Of a stretch of 64,000 bases of DNA, positions 44,221 to 56,375 are shown piece by piece; the first letter of the stretch is position 1; the number at the start of each line of letters is the position of its first letter. This stretch comes from Lycium barbarum (Eukaryota; Streptophyta; Magnoliopsida; Solanales; Solanaceae): assembly GCF_019175385.1 (NCBI RefSeq), contig NC_083346.1, positions 682,001 to 746,000 of the forward strand. Reading direction: 5' to 3'. A program made the translations under genes and the position numbers. Under the pieces are notes generated by a model that had not been told where the DNA came from, did no database searches, and was given only the letters and a program-made list of their open reading frames with translations.

Positions 44221-44660
44221 CTCCATCCACTTCCAAACGTTACTTGTTGCATTTGCACTTGCTATCAACTACCACCATCCATATGATTATAACTACCATT
44301 ATTTTCAATCCCATAGTTAGTCACCGCCACTAGTCATCAATTTACAATCATCATCATCAACTATCATTACCAGAACCACCACTATCAACTAAATTTATAT
44401 AGCCACTACAAAAAAAATGGATTTTAACGACCACTTCTTAATGACGGGATATGAATCCAGTCGTTATTTGCATAATTATAGCAACCAATTTTTTTCTGAT
44501 CAGATTTTAATTCACCATTAACCAGGGGATAAAATTCAGTCGTTAAAAAATAAAATATCCAGTCGTTAAAATTAATCAACCCAAAAAAAGGCGCTAGATT
44601 TTCCCACAATTTTCCCCAACCCACGTATAGAACGCCATAATCCCCAACCCACCATCTTGT

Positions 44661-44684
44661 CCCCCCCCCCCCCCCCCCCCCCCC
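44661..44684. repeat. Poly-C tract (24 C)
   Basis: An uninterrupted run of 24 C lies near the left end of the CACTA element. The exact length may be unreliable because of sequencing. Confidence 0.8.
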
Positions 44685-46501
44685 GCGCACCCTAACCCAG
44701 AAGCCTAAACAAAAGAAAAAGAAAAACTCTTTCAGAACAGATCGTCGAGAACACGAGAACAGTTCCAATCGGTAAAATTGGAGAATCGAATATTTACAGA
44801 ATTCTAGTTTGGAAGCTCTCTTTAGGTTTCCATCTCTTCTCTCATCAAGGTATCATAGTATTTTTGTTGCCAAGAGCAAAATTGAGTTACAAGCTTACAA
44901 ATTAGAGGTAATTTTTTTACTTTCTCAGTTGTGTAGTTCACCAAATTGGGCCTCTCTTACAATTCATGTCATCCTCCGTTTTAACAACCCTACATTTCAC
45001 GATTTTTTTTTAAAAAAAGAAGAAATTAGTGATAATAAGAAAAATTAGGATTAAATTGTGGCATTGATTTCAGATCCTTTGTCTATAGCAACTGTGATGT
45101 GGCATTAGAAGGTGTTTTGTTTATGCTAATATGGTAGTTGTGGTAATTGTATCACTGAAGAATTGCTTGCGATTGAGTTGTTCTACTGTTTTGGTTGGCT
45201 GTTAGCGTTGGTTTTTGGCAATTTTCCATTGTCATAGTCTACTTATTTACACTGGGTATGTTGTTATTGTTGTTCCATAATCTACTTATTTATGATCGAC
45301 CAGTTTGAAACCTGGAGAAAAAATAATTTAATAGCGAATGCCTTTGCAACTACCTTGAACCGAACTGTAAACAATAAGGATCCTAGTGTAAAGCTTGAAT
45401 TGTTAAATGTAATAACCTATGGAACTTGTGAAGGGTGGATAGAATATTAGTAGTTGTAGAAGCATGTCAAACATTTTGAGTTCATAATTGAATGTGGACC
45501 TAAATTACGTAATTTGGTCCTTCCCTGCCAGTTGAGTTCTTTTTGCTTTTGGTTGCTTTCTAATGACGAGACCAAGTTGCTTTTCAATTCAGGAAACCAT
45601 TTGCAATGCATTGTTAACATGAGGTGTTTTTTATTTTGTCTTTCTCCAACTCATGTGTATTTGAGTGTTGTTTCAAAACGGAGAAGTTCTAGCTTGAGAG
45701 GATATATCATAAGAAGATGAACCATTGACAATTTGCCGTAAATTTTCTTACTAAATTCTTTGTTGCTCACATGTCTGCCTTTAGTTACAAGGTTTTAGCA
45801 GGTTATTAAAGTCATACAAGTCTTTGGTCATTCCGTATACTTTTATTTCATCTACTAGTTGTAGTTATTCTGTAATATGCTCCCTACATGTCTGTCACAA
45901 TCTCGAATTATTTAGAGAAAACATACAGTTGGAGAAGTTTTGTCCTCTCGCAGATATTTCTTGGTATCATGAACAACTTATCAGATTGAACCAAAAAAAA
46001 TAAGAGGACATGGAGTATTCTGTAAGTTGGCTGGACAGAGGAGGCAATAGTTGAAGTTTCTATACTGCTTCATCCTTGATTTGTCTATTCATTTTTGAAA
46101 TAGAAACCTCCACATAAAGTATTTTACAATTAATATTTTTGCCTTTGTAACGGTTATTCTATTATTCTATGGTAGGCAGGGGCGGAGCCACCTTAGGGGA
46201 AACAGTGTCACGGGTCACCGCTTCGTCGAAATTTTTCACTGTGCATATATGAAATTCATATTTCCTGGACAGCTAAGTGAACCAATAGATGAATCTCCAT
46301 TTTCATATCTTTCTCGGAACATCCAGCAATTGCTAGCTCACTGGTCGGGCACTTCGCTTTTCTGGTTAAGGTCGTAGTGTGTTGTCATGTATTAAGAATA
46401 GTCGAAGTGCTATTTGGCATCCCTTTTCCTATTGAAAACGTACTGAATTATTTTCTGGTGTGGCTTAATAATGCTATGTTTTTTGGTTAGATTAGATTGA
46501 C

Positions 46502-46780
46502 TTGAATCCGTCAAAATCTCAAAAGTATGATATGGAATCAACTTTGAAGGCTGCGAAACATTCATTCATTCCACCTGGTGCCTTAGCAAGAGGACAAGGG
46601 AAAAGCTTTAGAGCTTTGAGTTTAGTAAGAGTAAATGCTGAACAAAGACCTCCGATTGGCCAAAGTAAAAAGTGTAATAGAGCAACTTCTTATCTGAATG
46701 AGCTAGCTCAGAATGAGAGTCTTTGCACGCTCCTGGTTTTGATCCATAAGAAGACTATGTTTCCCCTCTCAAGAAGCTGA
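46502..46780 (+). pseudogene. Unidentified coding-like segment in the CACTA element
   Basis: A 92-codon frame reads KSQKYDMESTLKAAKHSFIP, PGALARGQGKSFRALSLVRV and NAEQRPPIGQSKK. The composition looks protein-like, but I recognise no family. It may be part of a degraded CACTA-encoded protein or captured host sequence. Confidence 0.3.
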
Positions 46781-49249
46781 ACTGATGCAAATACTCAGAG
46801 AAACGAAATAAGTATTTTATTGTCTCATTTTGTAATCTACTTTTGTTGTTATCGGACTGGAACTTTTTTTTATGATTGACTTAAATTGAAATCTGCAGGT
46901 CCATGTGAACCTTAAAAGGCAAAAAATGTGAGAGTGTCGATCAGGTGCAGGACTCAAAGCTGGAGTAATGTTGAGCGTCACTTTTTACCACAATCGAATT
47001 GTTGGAAGCATCATGCCTCAGCGAGACACTTAGCTATATTAGTTAATGATGGTAATATGTGTCCATTGCGCGTACATTAATGGGCGGACATTGAGGATTA
47101 TAAGCTGGATCACATGTGGGCAGCTGTGACTATAAGGATTTAAAACATGAGTTTTTTGTTTTGCCTTCTCATTTTATTCTTTTACAAATGAAAACGAAAT
47201 ACTTGTGAGCTTATATCATTGTATTTGTTGAGTTATTTTCTGTTTGATTTGTTAGAATCTGTAAAGAAAATAGTTGATATGCTATATTGGACTTGTGAAA
47301 ATCAGTGTTATTAAAAGCGCTAGCTTCGTCACCTAAAGCATTGAGGTAAGGCGACTGGCTTGTGCTTCAGAAGGCTGAGGCGACGCTGGTAGAAAGAAGG
47401 GACTCTTCTCCTCAAGAAGATCGAAGTGGAAGAGAAGCGAGAAACATGCGCTTCGTTTATTTTAATAAAAAGTTGACTTTAAACAGAAAAGGATTCAACT
47501 TTCTTACTAGTTTTGCTGCTCTCTTCCTTGGTCTGGTTTCTATACTTCAAGCTACAGGTATGATTATTTCTTCTTCTTCCCCTTCTCCTCTTCTCTTCTT
47601 CGTCTCGTCTCTGATATCGTCGCTGCTGCTGTTTTTTTTTTCTTTCTCTTCTTTTCTTTTACCTTATGTCGCTGCTACTACAGCGTTTTTTCTCCTCTTT
47701 TTCTTTTCTCTTTTCTGATATCACTGCTGCTGCTGCTTTTTTTTCTTTCTCTTTTATTCTCTGATCTAATATCGCTGCTACTGCAATATGAGCATCATGG
47801 TGACATATGCAAGGTTCAATATTTTTGCCGATATATATTAGAATACTTGTCCATGATGCAACTTCTATGTTGACATTTAATTCTTTTTATTTTGAGAATT
47901 TGTAGCCTGTTAGTTGGATAGTAGTGCATCCACTATACTGGCTATCAAAGATGTGAAGATAGCTTGTTCTCTGCATTGAATTTGAGTTCCATTATATTCT
48001 CATGAAGTAAGCTCATCTCTTATCCCTATTTGTACGGTGTATTTTGGCATAAGCAGGACTTGAGGATTATGTTACCAATATATAATAATGGAGGTAAATC
48101 ATGATCGTAGAAAATTCTTATGCTATTGGTACTCCGTCTGCATTACTGCATTTTGGATCATAGTACATAGTTGGTACTAATTCCTAATATTGTGGTCTTC
48201 TCTTTTTTTCTTTCATAAGTTTAGTCTTTGCTAATAAACTGACATAAATTTGAAACTTTTAATAGGTCAAGAATTTGAAGACTGAGATAAGTTTGGTGGT
48301 GACATGTTTTTTTAAGGTTATTCTATAATTAGTTACTTCTTAGTGTTTCTGTTTTCTACTTTAAGTGGCTCTTGTTATTAAATCTCATCCATAGAGATTA
48401 GAATAGTCTACACTTTACATAAAGTGTGTTGTTTCATCTTATTTGTTGTGTCATCTGCTTGAGCATGCCTCTACTTTTATTATTTCAAATTTATTTTCTG
48501 GATACAAAAGTAATTCATCCTTTGGCATGTATATAACACATCCATTTGTAATTTTTTCAGATTTGGAAAACTGGAAAATGATGTCCGGTATCATTCAATT
48601 TATACCAGGTTCTACAATAACATGCCTTCTATACCAAAGTTGATTCCTTAAACATATTAGTAGAAGTAACTCACTTTCTAATAACAGGAGTATCTGGTTT
48701 CCAATCTTCTGTGTAAAGAGTCTCTCCAGTAGTTTTTGGTAGTATTGAAAACAACTGATAGAATATGTTTCATTATCTCATATTCTTACTGATTCCTTTT
48801 GATCCTAGGCTTCAGAATCTGTGATGCGAAACCAAGACCTTTTAATTGTTTTAAGTTGATGTACTTATTAAAGTTTTGTGATTTGTTGCTATGTGAAGAT
48901 AATGAGTATGGATAAGGTAGAAGAATCATGATTATTCTATTCATTAAATAAAATACAAATGTCATGATATTTTTATTACTAAACCTATATGAAAAGTGGT
49001 TTAGGTCCTGTTTAGAAGATTTTCTCATTAGTTGCTCTAATTTGATGGAATAAAGTTATGTATGAGGTTGCATACTTGGAACTAAAAGCTGGACATCAAT
49101 CAATCAGGGGAATCTTGAATTAGAATTTTGATGCTCTAGAGCTTGAGCTTTACGAGATAGAGAATCCTTTTCTCTTGGCTTGCACATTCTCTTGCCTATC
49201 TATTAGGAGTTTTGTTACTATATTGAGATGACCTTTCTTCTTTTAACAG

Positions 49250-49360
49250 ATCAAGATTTACAATATACAAGCTGGATTCTAAAGAACTGGCCTGCTACCC
49301 TTGAAGAAAGTGCAGAACAATTGAAGCAATCTACTTTGGTTTTGTTACAATCTGTTTAGA
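49250..49360 (+). pseudogene. Possible terminal exon inside the CACTA element
   Basis: An acceptor-like TTTTAACAG is followed by an open frame reading QDLQYTSWILKNWPATLEES then AEQLKQSTLVLLQSV and a stop. It could be the last exon of a CACTA-derived or captured gene. No family is recognised. Confidence 0.25.
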
Positions 49361-49844
49361 AATGTCACATTTGTAAAAGCTATAATTTTATTCTCTTTTG
49401 TTTGGAGTTGGCAAATATAATGTCATGTAATCGGAATGTGTATATTTTTATATATTTTTTTTAGTAATGTGATGATTTTTTTTTCAAGTGTCCAATAATT
49501 TTTATTAAAAGCACTTGCAACAATTGGATTTCTTGGGCGTTAATATTTTCAACAGCCGAATCAGTAGTATCAGTAGTAGTTAATTGTTTTTAACGATTGG
49601 TGTGTCAACTAGCGAAGGGAAAATTTTGTCGCCAAAAGTTAGGTTTTACGACTGGAATTTTTCTTGTCGCTAAAGGATATTTAACGACCGGACTTGAAAC
49701 CCGGTCGTTAACTTTTAACGACGGAGCTTTTAATGACCGGTGATGACCGAGTTTTTTCTGGTCGTTATTAACCTATAGCGACCGGATTTAGTCTTTTAAC
49801 GATCGGATTTCCCCTCGCTAAAGACCTTTTTTCTTGTAGTGAGC

Positions 49845-50764
49845 GTCACACACTGCTATCAGTCGCTACAATCACTATCTATCACCATCATCCATCATTA
49901 TGATCTGTAACCACCAACTATCATCACCTGTATATATATTACAATCAGACATCACCACCACTAGCTAGCTTACCAACAACCATCATCACTACCAACTATA
50001 TATCATCACCGGTCATCACCCACGGTTAACCACCGTCACCAGTAACCACCATTTTTTCTAGTAATTTTATTCATATGTTATTAGATTAATTAGTACTGTT
50101 TTTTGAATTTTCATATATTTCATACATTCAGATGTTGAGAAAATAAATGATCTTTTATCTTTTGTAGTAATTCTCAATATAATATCTCAATATTGCGATA
50201 TGTATTCAGGCTAACATGTCTTGATCTTAATATTTAAATCCATACGTCTTATAACTTGTGAGGTGTTTTCTGGTCATGGCTGGCGATGTTTGATATTAAA
50301 GTATTAAGCAATTTCAATACATTTACGTGCTATATATACTTATGATTGTAATTAATCTGTTAAATGCTTCAAGGAGAATCAACCCATTACAATAGTCAAT
50401 AGACAACTGGAAGAGAGGGGAATTTTCCACTTTTATCGCTTTATGTTTTCCTCTCGTGTCGGTGATCTTGATGCTGTAAAGATTATATGCTACAATCCCA
50501 CTCTTTTAGTCCATTGACAACTATGACCCTTTATATACTAAATATACAAATCCTATAGTAGCATGTGTTGATATCAGAAATATGGTACTGTATATAATAA
50601 TTATGAGGGCAAACTAGACAATTTGAATAATGATTGCATACATTTTAAGTCACTATAGAACGATTTGAATAATTCGCACAATCAAAGGATTCAAAGTTTG
50701 CATGTGGTAGTGGCACCATCATACCCTTTACAAGAAGCTTCAAACTTCATAAATTGTAATAAGC
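49845..50764. other. 5' flank of the X8 gene
   Basis: The first 200 bases are CATCA/ACCAC-rich simple sequence. The rest should include the promoter of the X8 gene. No clear TATA box can be assigned. Confidence 0.4.
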
Positions 50765-52762
50765 ATGTCAAGTTCCAGATGCAACAGAAATTTACATAAG
50801 AGATCATTGATGTGCAGATCAATGTCATTTAATTTGATAAAGATTCTAGTTGCTTTACTCTTCTTCTCAATTGTTCCCTTAAAATCTGGTAAGTATTTTG
50901 GTCTTTCTTCTTTCCATTTTGAAATATGTAATTGTTTAACTAGGAAATTTGCTTTCTATCTTGACTTCTTAATGACTAGATCTAGCCAAGAATTGAATAT
51001 AAATTGGCTGCAAATTTTTAGATCTACTGACCTGTTTTACCTACCAAGATTTGGCAATGGGATCTAATAGCATAGTTCCACCCAAGAATGAAACAAATCA
51101 CACTTTAATATCAATAATCAACTTCGTCTTAATTCAAAACAAGTTAGAGTTGACTATATGAATCTTTCGTATCTGCTTTATTCGGGCCGGTTCTTTCAAC
51201 GTATATAGGATATTCATCAAAACTGGACTATATATGAATCGTGTATTAGTTTTTTTTTTTTTTTTTTGTGGGCGGAGGGGGGGGGGGGGTGGGGGCAGCC
51301 CCTTCAGTGTGTGGATGATTGATCATAGGTAGACTAATTGACTATATGAATCCTTTGTCTATGCTTTATTCAAGCTGCCCTCTTCAGTGTATAGAGGATT
51401 CATTATAGCTGGACAATATTGAATCCTTTTTACCCGGTTTATTTTCGAGTCAGCCTCTTAGAGGATTCATCTTAGTTAGACTAATTGACAATATGAAACT
51501 TTTGTATTCATTTTATTCGGGCCGGGCCCCTCAAAGGTATAAAGGATTCACATAGTTAGACTACTTGACTATATGATCCTTTGTTTCTGCTTTGATCGGG
51601 CCGTCCCCCTTAGTGTATAGAGGATTCATCATAGTTAGACTAATTTACTCATCGTTCAACTATCACAACCATCCGCTTTCATTAGGATCCGTTACGTTTT
51701 GCAAAAGCTCATTTAAATAAAGCCCCTATCTTTTTTTTGTTTAATCATCTGGTCTCGTATCCGAAATCTACTGGTCCAATTTATCAGTCCGTATAAAGGC
51801 AGTTTGAGAGCGTCCTTACCAGGAATTTCTCCATTCCCTAGGCTTCAACCCAAGGCCTCTGATTTGATGTTAAAGTCTTGGCTAATGAAATTTTGTCCTT
51901 TTGGTCTATGTAGAGGGACAGTTTCATGACTGGTGCATAGCAGATGAGCAGACACCAGATGATGAGCTGGTGCAAGCCCTCAACTGGGCATGTCAAAATG
52001 GGGCAGACTGCACTAAAATACAAGAAAACCAGCCATGCTACCTCCCAAATACTGCGAGGGAACATGCCTCTTATGCATTCAATAGTTACTACCAAAACTT
52101 GAAACAAAAAGGGGCTAGTTGCTACTTCAATTCTGCTGCTGTTTTAACTGCCCATGATCCAAGTAAGTTTCCAAGAAATCTACCTGCTATATTTTGGGGT
52201 AAAAATTTATCTAGCTAACCCGTGAATGCAAGATGTGCGTCTTTCGTACATATATTTAATCACTTAATCATGATTAGGTGATGTGTACTCTCACTTTAAT
52301 TTTAATTACTAATAATGTTAAAATATTTAATTTGGTTTAAACACATAGTATGATTAAGTCTTTTACCATATTTTGAACAATATACACTAAATGCTCTAAG
52401 ATGATATGCCTCAAAGTTGACTATAAAAGGGTAAAGGCTTGAGCCTTAAGGAAATTCCAACCATTTTAAAATTATAGTCAAAAGTCGAGGACCAAATATG
52501 AACATCTTTTCTTTAGAAAATTGAACACGTAGAGTCCACCCATTTCACGCTACAGCCCCATTAATGATAAGGACGAATATGGGATACTTTGTTAATGACA
52601 AGCGTATAAATAAATCAAAAATCTAACTGAGGAGAAAATTGAGCAATGTTGACCAAATTCGGACCGTTTCTCAATATAAAATGTTGCAAATGATTTGATT
52701 ACTGATAATCATTTTCTATATTGACAGGCCATGATGCATGCAAGTTTGAGGTTATTCCTTGA
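50765..52762 (+). CDS. X8 (CBM43) domain protein, PDCB-like, three exons (135 aa)
   Basis: Exons 50765-50888, 51914-52162 and 52728-52762 join with GT-AG borders and phase 1 at both introns. The product has a hydrophobic leader (MSFNLIKILVALLFFSIVPL) and one X8 domain: HDWCIADEQTPDDELVQALN, six conserved cysteines, then CYLPNT, CYFNSAA and CKFEVIP, followed directly by the stop. X8 domains bind beta-1,3-glucan (callose) in the cell wall, often at plasmodesmata. There is no glucanase catalytic domain. There is also no GPI-anchor tail after the X8, so it is predicted to be secreted and soluble. The ATG at 50822 gives a cleaner signal peptide than the first ATG at 50765 and may be the real start. 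The first intron holds a minisatellite. The gene looks functional. Confidence 0.9.
51150..51650 (+). repeat. Minisatellite in the first intron of the X8 gene
   Basis: About five diverged copies of an 80-110 bp unit lie head to tail, with recurring blocks GACTATATGAATCCTTTGT, CTTTATTCGGGCCG, GTATAGAGGATTCATCATAG and TTAGACTAATT. A poly-T/poly-G run lies within, at about 51250-51291. Confidence 0.75.
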
Positions 52763-54150
52763 TCAAATCTTTTTTCCCAGATTAGAAGATTTAATTTAAA
52801 TCTGTGCTTTTCTTGTTATTCCTTCTTTTAATTTGTCTATTTATATGTTTTGATTATTACTTACGTAAACGTAATAAAAAATTTACTCCATGGAATGATG
52901 CGAGAATTTTCCTTTTCCTTTTCTTCATTTCCTTCTATTTTTACTTTCCCCTTTTCCCTACTATGGGAACTCTAATTTGTGAGAGAAAGAAAAAGGTTAA
53001 CGGGGGAGAAATAGCCTAAAGTAAACTAAATTAAAAGATCATATGGATAGTACAATTCGATATAATCCAGTAATTTATGTCCAAATTTTACATATTTATT
53101 AAGAAATTCACTGGATATGTATATTGTAACAAACTTTACATTAAGCTCATAAACTTTAGCTTTTGGAAATGATTTACATCGTTGGCACCTTTTACTTTAT
53201 TAAGATCCAGCAAGTTGCTATTTCACTATATCATCCCAATTCACATGCCCCATCCTAAAAAAAAGTAAAATTGCTAATGAAAATAATACCACATTAAATA
53301 TTCTCAATCTTCAGAATTCATTCTACTTTATTTTTTCTAGAACGGCTAACGCACGTCATGAATAGATATATATATTTTGAAAATAAAAACGAGGAAATCA
53401 ACTGCATGAAGAAAGAAATTCAATGCAATACCAAAAGGGAGTTGATTATTAGTACGAGACTAACAGCTAGCTCATAGTTGGAAATTTACAAGGTTTAATA
53501 ATAGTAAAGCTAATTTAGTCTTATTAAGTTTGTTTACCATCGGGGTTGATTAGAGCTTACTATAAAATGCCAAACAAAGTATGAATACGTACGAGTTTAA
53601 GATATATGTACTGTCAGTCGATATTGTAAGTACTTTGTATATAATCAAGACACTTTTACATGTTGTAACATGTGATTTGTTTTATTTTCAAAATTACGAA
53701 TTCTGCATTTTTAAGAGGACTACATGTCGATATCCTTTGGGTTGCCTGATCATAGTATAAAATTTAATTTTATATCAACGATGCTTAAAACTCAATACAT
53801 AAACAATTCCCCTACGGTCCTTCCTGCATCACAAAGACTAGAATTAGCTGGTCAAAATGTTAAAGTGTGAATATTTTATATAAGCGCACATATTATAACA
53901 CTAACCCTGCATGAAATTTCAGAGATAGTAACTCAGAAGGTCATCGAATAGGTGGATGCAACATCACTATATATATTCACTAATCATTTCCAATGAAGAG
54001 TACAAATTTAATTAGTGTGTGTATAAGAGTAAAATACGGACCCAGACTCGCTATTAACCTCTGGCTAAATTGATCTAGGCCAAGTCAAAGAAATTACTAG
54101 CTTTTTAGTCTAATAAAGGTGATTTATAGAAAAAATAACAGGGATTTAAG
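52763..54150. other. 3' flank of the X8 gene, AT-rich
   Basis: No other gene or delimited element is recognised. Confidence 0.4.
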
Positions 54151-54157
54151 TACATGG

Positions 54158-55074
54158 CCTGTGCACGAATCGGTTCGGTTCGATTTTGGCCGTCATCGAG
54201 TTGAAATTTCGAATTTCGACTTTCTGAAATTCTCAACCAAACTCGATACATTCTAGGTTCAATTCGATTCATTTTTTATTATTTCGATTCGGTTACACAA
54301 ATCGATTTGTTCGAAATTTAAACAAGCAACTATTTTCATTTTAGTTTTAGAGTAAACATAACAAAAAATAACGAGATCCTAAATTTGCAGCCTTATAACC
54401 AAGACATTAACCAAGAAAAAATCATAACCTTGCAAGCATAATAGAATATAAATAGCAAAACAAGAGTTTGACAACTTGTGCAAACATACAAATCCGCCAA
54501 CACCACATTATATATACCAAATTAATAATCTAGCATCTTGCAACTTGCAAGCAGACAAGCATAATAACTTAGTTTGCATCCTCAAAAAAATCGAAAAAAA
54601 AACTCTAATTTGTACAGGCTAAGATCAAAGAACAAACAAAGTCATGGGTGGATGCAATGGCCAAAAGGAAAAGATGGTTCGTGAGAAGAACGCTGAAAAG
54701 ATGAAAGACCAAAAGGGAAGTCAGCTTAAGGCCAACAAGAAGGCCATGAATATCCAGTGCAAGGTGTGCATGCAGACATTCATTTGCACCACTTTTGAAG
54801 TTAAATAAATATTACTTCACTATTAAGTATTAAGCGTATATATGGTTAGACTATTAGAGTATTAGTCATATTAGTCATTAGTGGCATATATATATATTCG
54901 GTTTGTTCGGGTCGGTTCGGTTGATAATTGAAGCCAATCGTATCCGAACCGTTAAACCATAATATTTACAATTGCATTTGTAAATCGAAATCGAATTGTA
55001 TTATCCAAATTGAATTATCCGAATTGTTTCGAATTGGTTCGAAAATTCGAGTTGAATCGATTTGTGCACAGACT
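54158..55074. mobile_element. Inverted-repeat element carrying a gene fragment
   Basis: The left end CCTGTGCACGAATCGG and the right end read inwards, AGTCTGTGCACAAATCGA, are inverted; TACATGG flanks both sides (54151-54157, 55075-55081). Both arms are rich in TTCGG/CCGAA and TTCGAA words and can pair over much of their length. Between the arms lies a piece of a host gene (54644-54808). A 7-8 bp duplication would fit a hAT-type element, but the family is uncertain. Confidence 0.7.
54644..54808 (+). pseudogene. Truncated copy of a small zinc-finger gene (At2g23090-like)
   Basis: A 54-codon frame begins MGGCNGQKEKMVREKNAEKM and contains QLKANKKAMNIQCKVCMQTF then ICTT. It matches the N-terminal two thirds of the small plant protein family typified by At2g23090 (about 78 residues), which has one C2H2-type finger. 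The frame stops right after FEVK, where the intact protein continues with the two zinc-binding histidines, so the finger cannot form. The coding piece has no intron. It sits wholly inside an inverted-repeat element, which points to capture by that element. Confidence 0.75.
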
Positions 55075-55081
55075 TACATGG

Positions 55082-55445
55082 AGGACCATAGGATCTGATG
55101 TATGTGAACACAAAATTCAGAAGTTTGAGTCTAAAATGTGGGGATAAAATCAGAAGACTCAGAGATGAAGCAAAAAAAATATTTTAAAGAAAAGAGGACC
55201 AATATTCATAATTCATATCTACTAGTAGCTGTTTTATTTATTTCATGAATAATATAACTGCATAATATTGGTCAGGTTTGAAATTTCATTTTGTCTGACA
55301 TAAAAATTTATGTCCAACAATATGGAATCTAATCGTGAATATGGGGTTTCCTTATCATTTGTCTATCAAGTGGACACGCTTCCCAATTCCATTAATGTTT
55401 CAACTTTCAACCATGCAATCATAAAGGAAGTCTAATTTACATATG
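55082..55445. other. Spacer between two DNA transposons
   Basis: AT-rich; nothing recognised. Confidence 0.4.
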
Positions 55446-55588
55446 TTAGCCATCAGGGGCGGAGCTACAGTGATATAGGGGGTTCGGCCGAACCCAGTAG
55501 CTTTTTCGTAGACCCTGTATGTGTATTAGAAACATTAGTAAATATAGATAATATTTACTTGCGAACCCCCATACATAAGCAAGCAAAC

Positions 55589-55663
55589 GGTTCAGTGGCT
55601 GGGTAGTACCTAGCGAAGTGCTATCCCACTCATGATGCAGGTTCGAATCCCACTAGCGCCCAC
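55589..55663 (+). other. tRNA-like module in the hAT left end
   Basis: GGTTCAGTGGCTGGGTAGTA and, 30 nt later, AGGTTCGAATCCCACTAGCG give an A-box/B-box layout of tRNA length. The cloverleaf is not clean, so it is not called a tRNA gene. Confidence 0.55.
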
Positions 55664-56375
55664 TGCTTTCTTTTTTGTTTTCTTTGGTATAAAGCAGTGC
55701 AGCAGCTTTTTCCATTGGGATTTGGGGTACAAAATATAAAACTAACAAATCCAACCCCAAAAGCAAAAAAACAAACGACTTGTACACATTAGCTATCATT
55801 CTTTTTCATCTTTCTCTTTCACAACAAAGCCGAATCAAAAATAAATTTTCAAAAAATCTAGGGTTTTAACTTTTGCTTAAAGCCTGCAAATCACCACTTC
55901 GTTGCCCCCTTTCACTGGAGAACGGGATGCCGACGGGCCTCTGATTGCTGACTGCCGACTGGTATGTCGTCCTTTTCCTGTTGATCTTCTATATTTATGA
56001 AATTTTCCTGTTTTGCTTTCCAAATTTCAATACCAAAATCCCCGACAAGCCGACAAGTATGTGGTCCTTTTCTTATTTCTAATTTTTATATAGAGTGCAA
56101 TATGTTTCTCTTTAAATATGAGACTACACAGTATACAAGCTTAAGATATTTTTTGCAAAATAAATTACTTTAAGATTGTGAACTATGATTAATTAAAGAA
56201 GTGCAAATGTTGTTTTTAGATGAGTCTACATTAAGATTATTTGATTGTTAAATGTTAATAGCCTTTAAAAGCTATGGTGAACTACAGCAGATTTATATTG
56301 CTTTTGTATGCTCTCCAAAATTTGAAGTGTAATTTGTGTTTTCTTGAATTTTAGGATCTTTAAGCAAAAGTCAAG

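Larger units (their letters stand above)
44404..49841. mobile_element. CACTA (En/Spm) element, non-autonomous
   Basis: It starts CACTACAAAAAAAAT, ends TTTTTTCTTGTAGTG and is flanked by the 3-bp duplication AGC (44401-44403, 49842-49844). Subterminal regions are dense with AACGACCGG/CCGGTCGTTAA-type short repeats in both orientations (44420-44580 and 49590-49820), as expected for binding sites of a CACTA transposase. No TNP2-type transposase is found in the 5.4 kb. Two spliced-exon-like pieces of unknown origin lie inside (46500-46780 and 49250-49360). A hAT-like left end (CAGGGGCGGAGCCACC) is at 46177 without a matching right end. Confidence 0.85.

Noticed and set aside
47331..47718. 118-codon frame with long S, F and L runs in the CACTA element
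   Set aside because: It derives from CTT/TTC-rich simple sequence and has no domain.
52804..53019. 71-codon frame rich in L, F and I
   Set aside because: It comes from AT-rich sequence; no homology or gene structure is evident.
55589..55663. Possible functional tRNA gene
   Set aside because: A and B boxes are recognisable, but the acceptor and anticodon stems do not pair convincingly by eye. It is kept only as a tRNA-like module.
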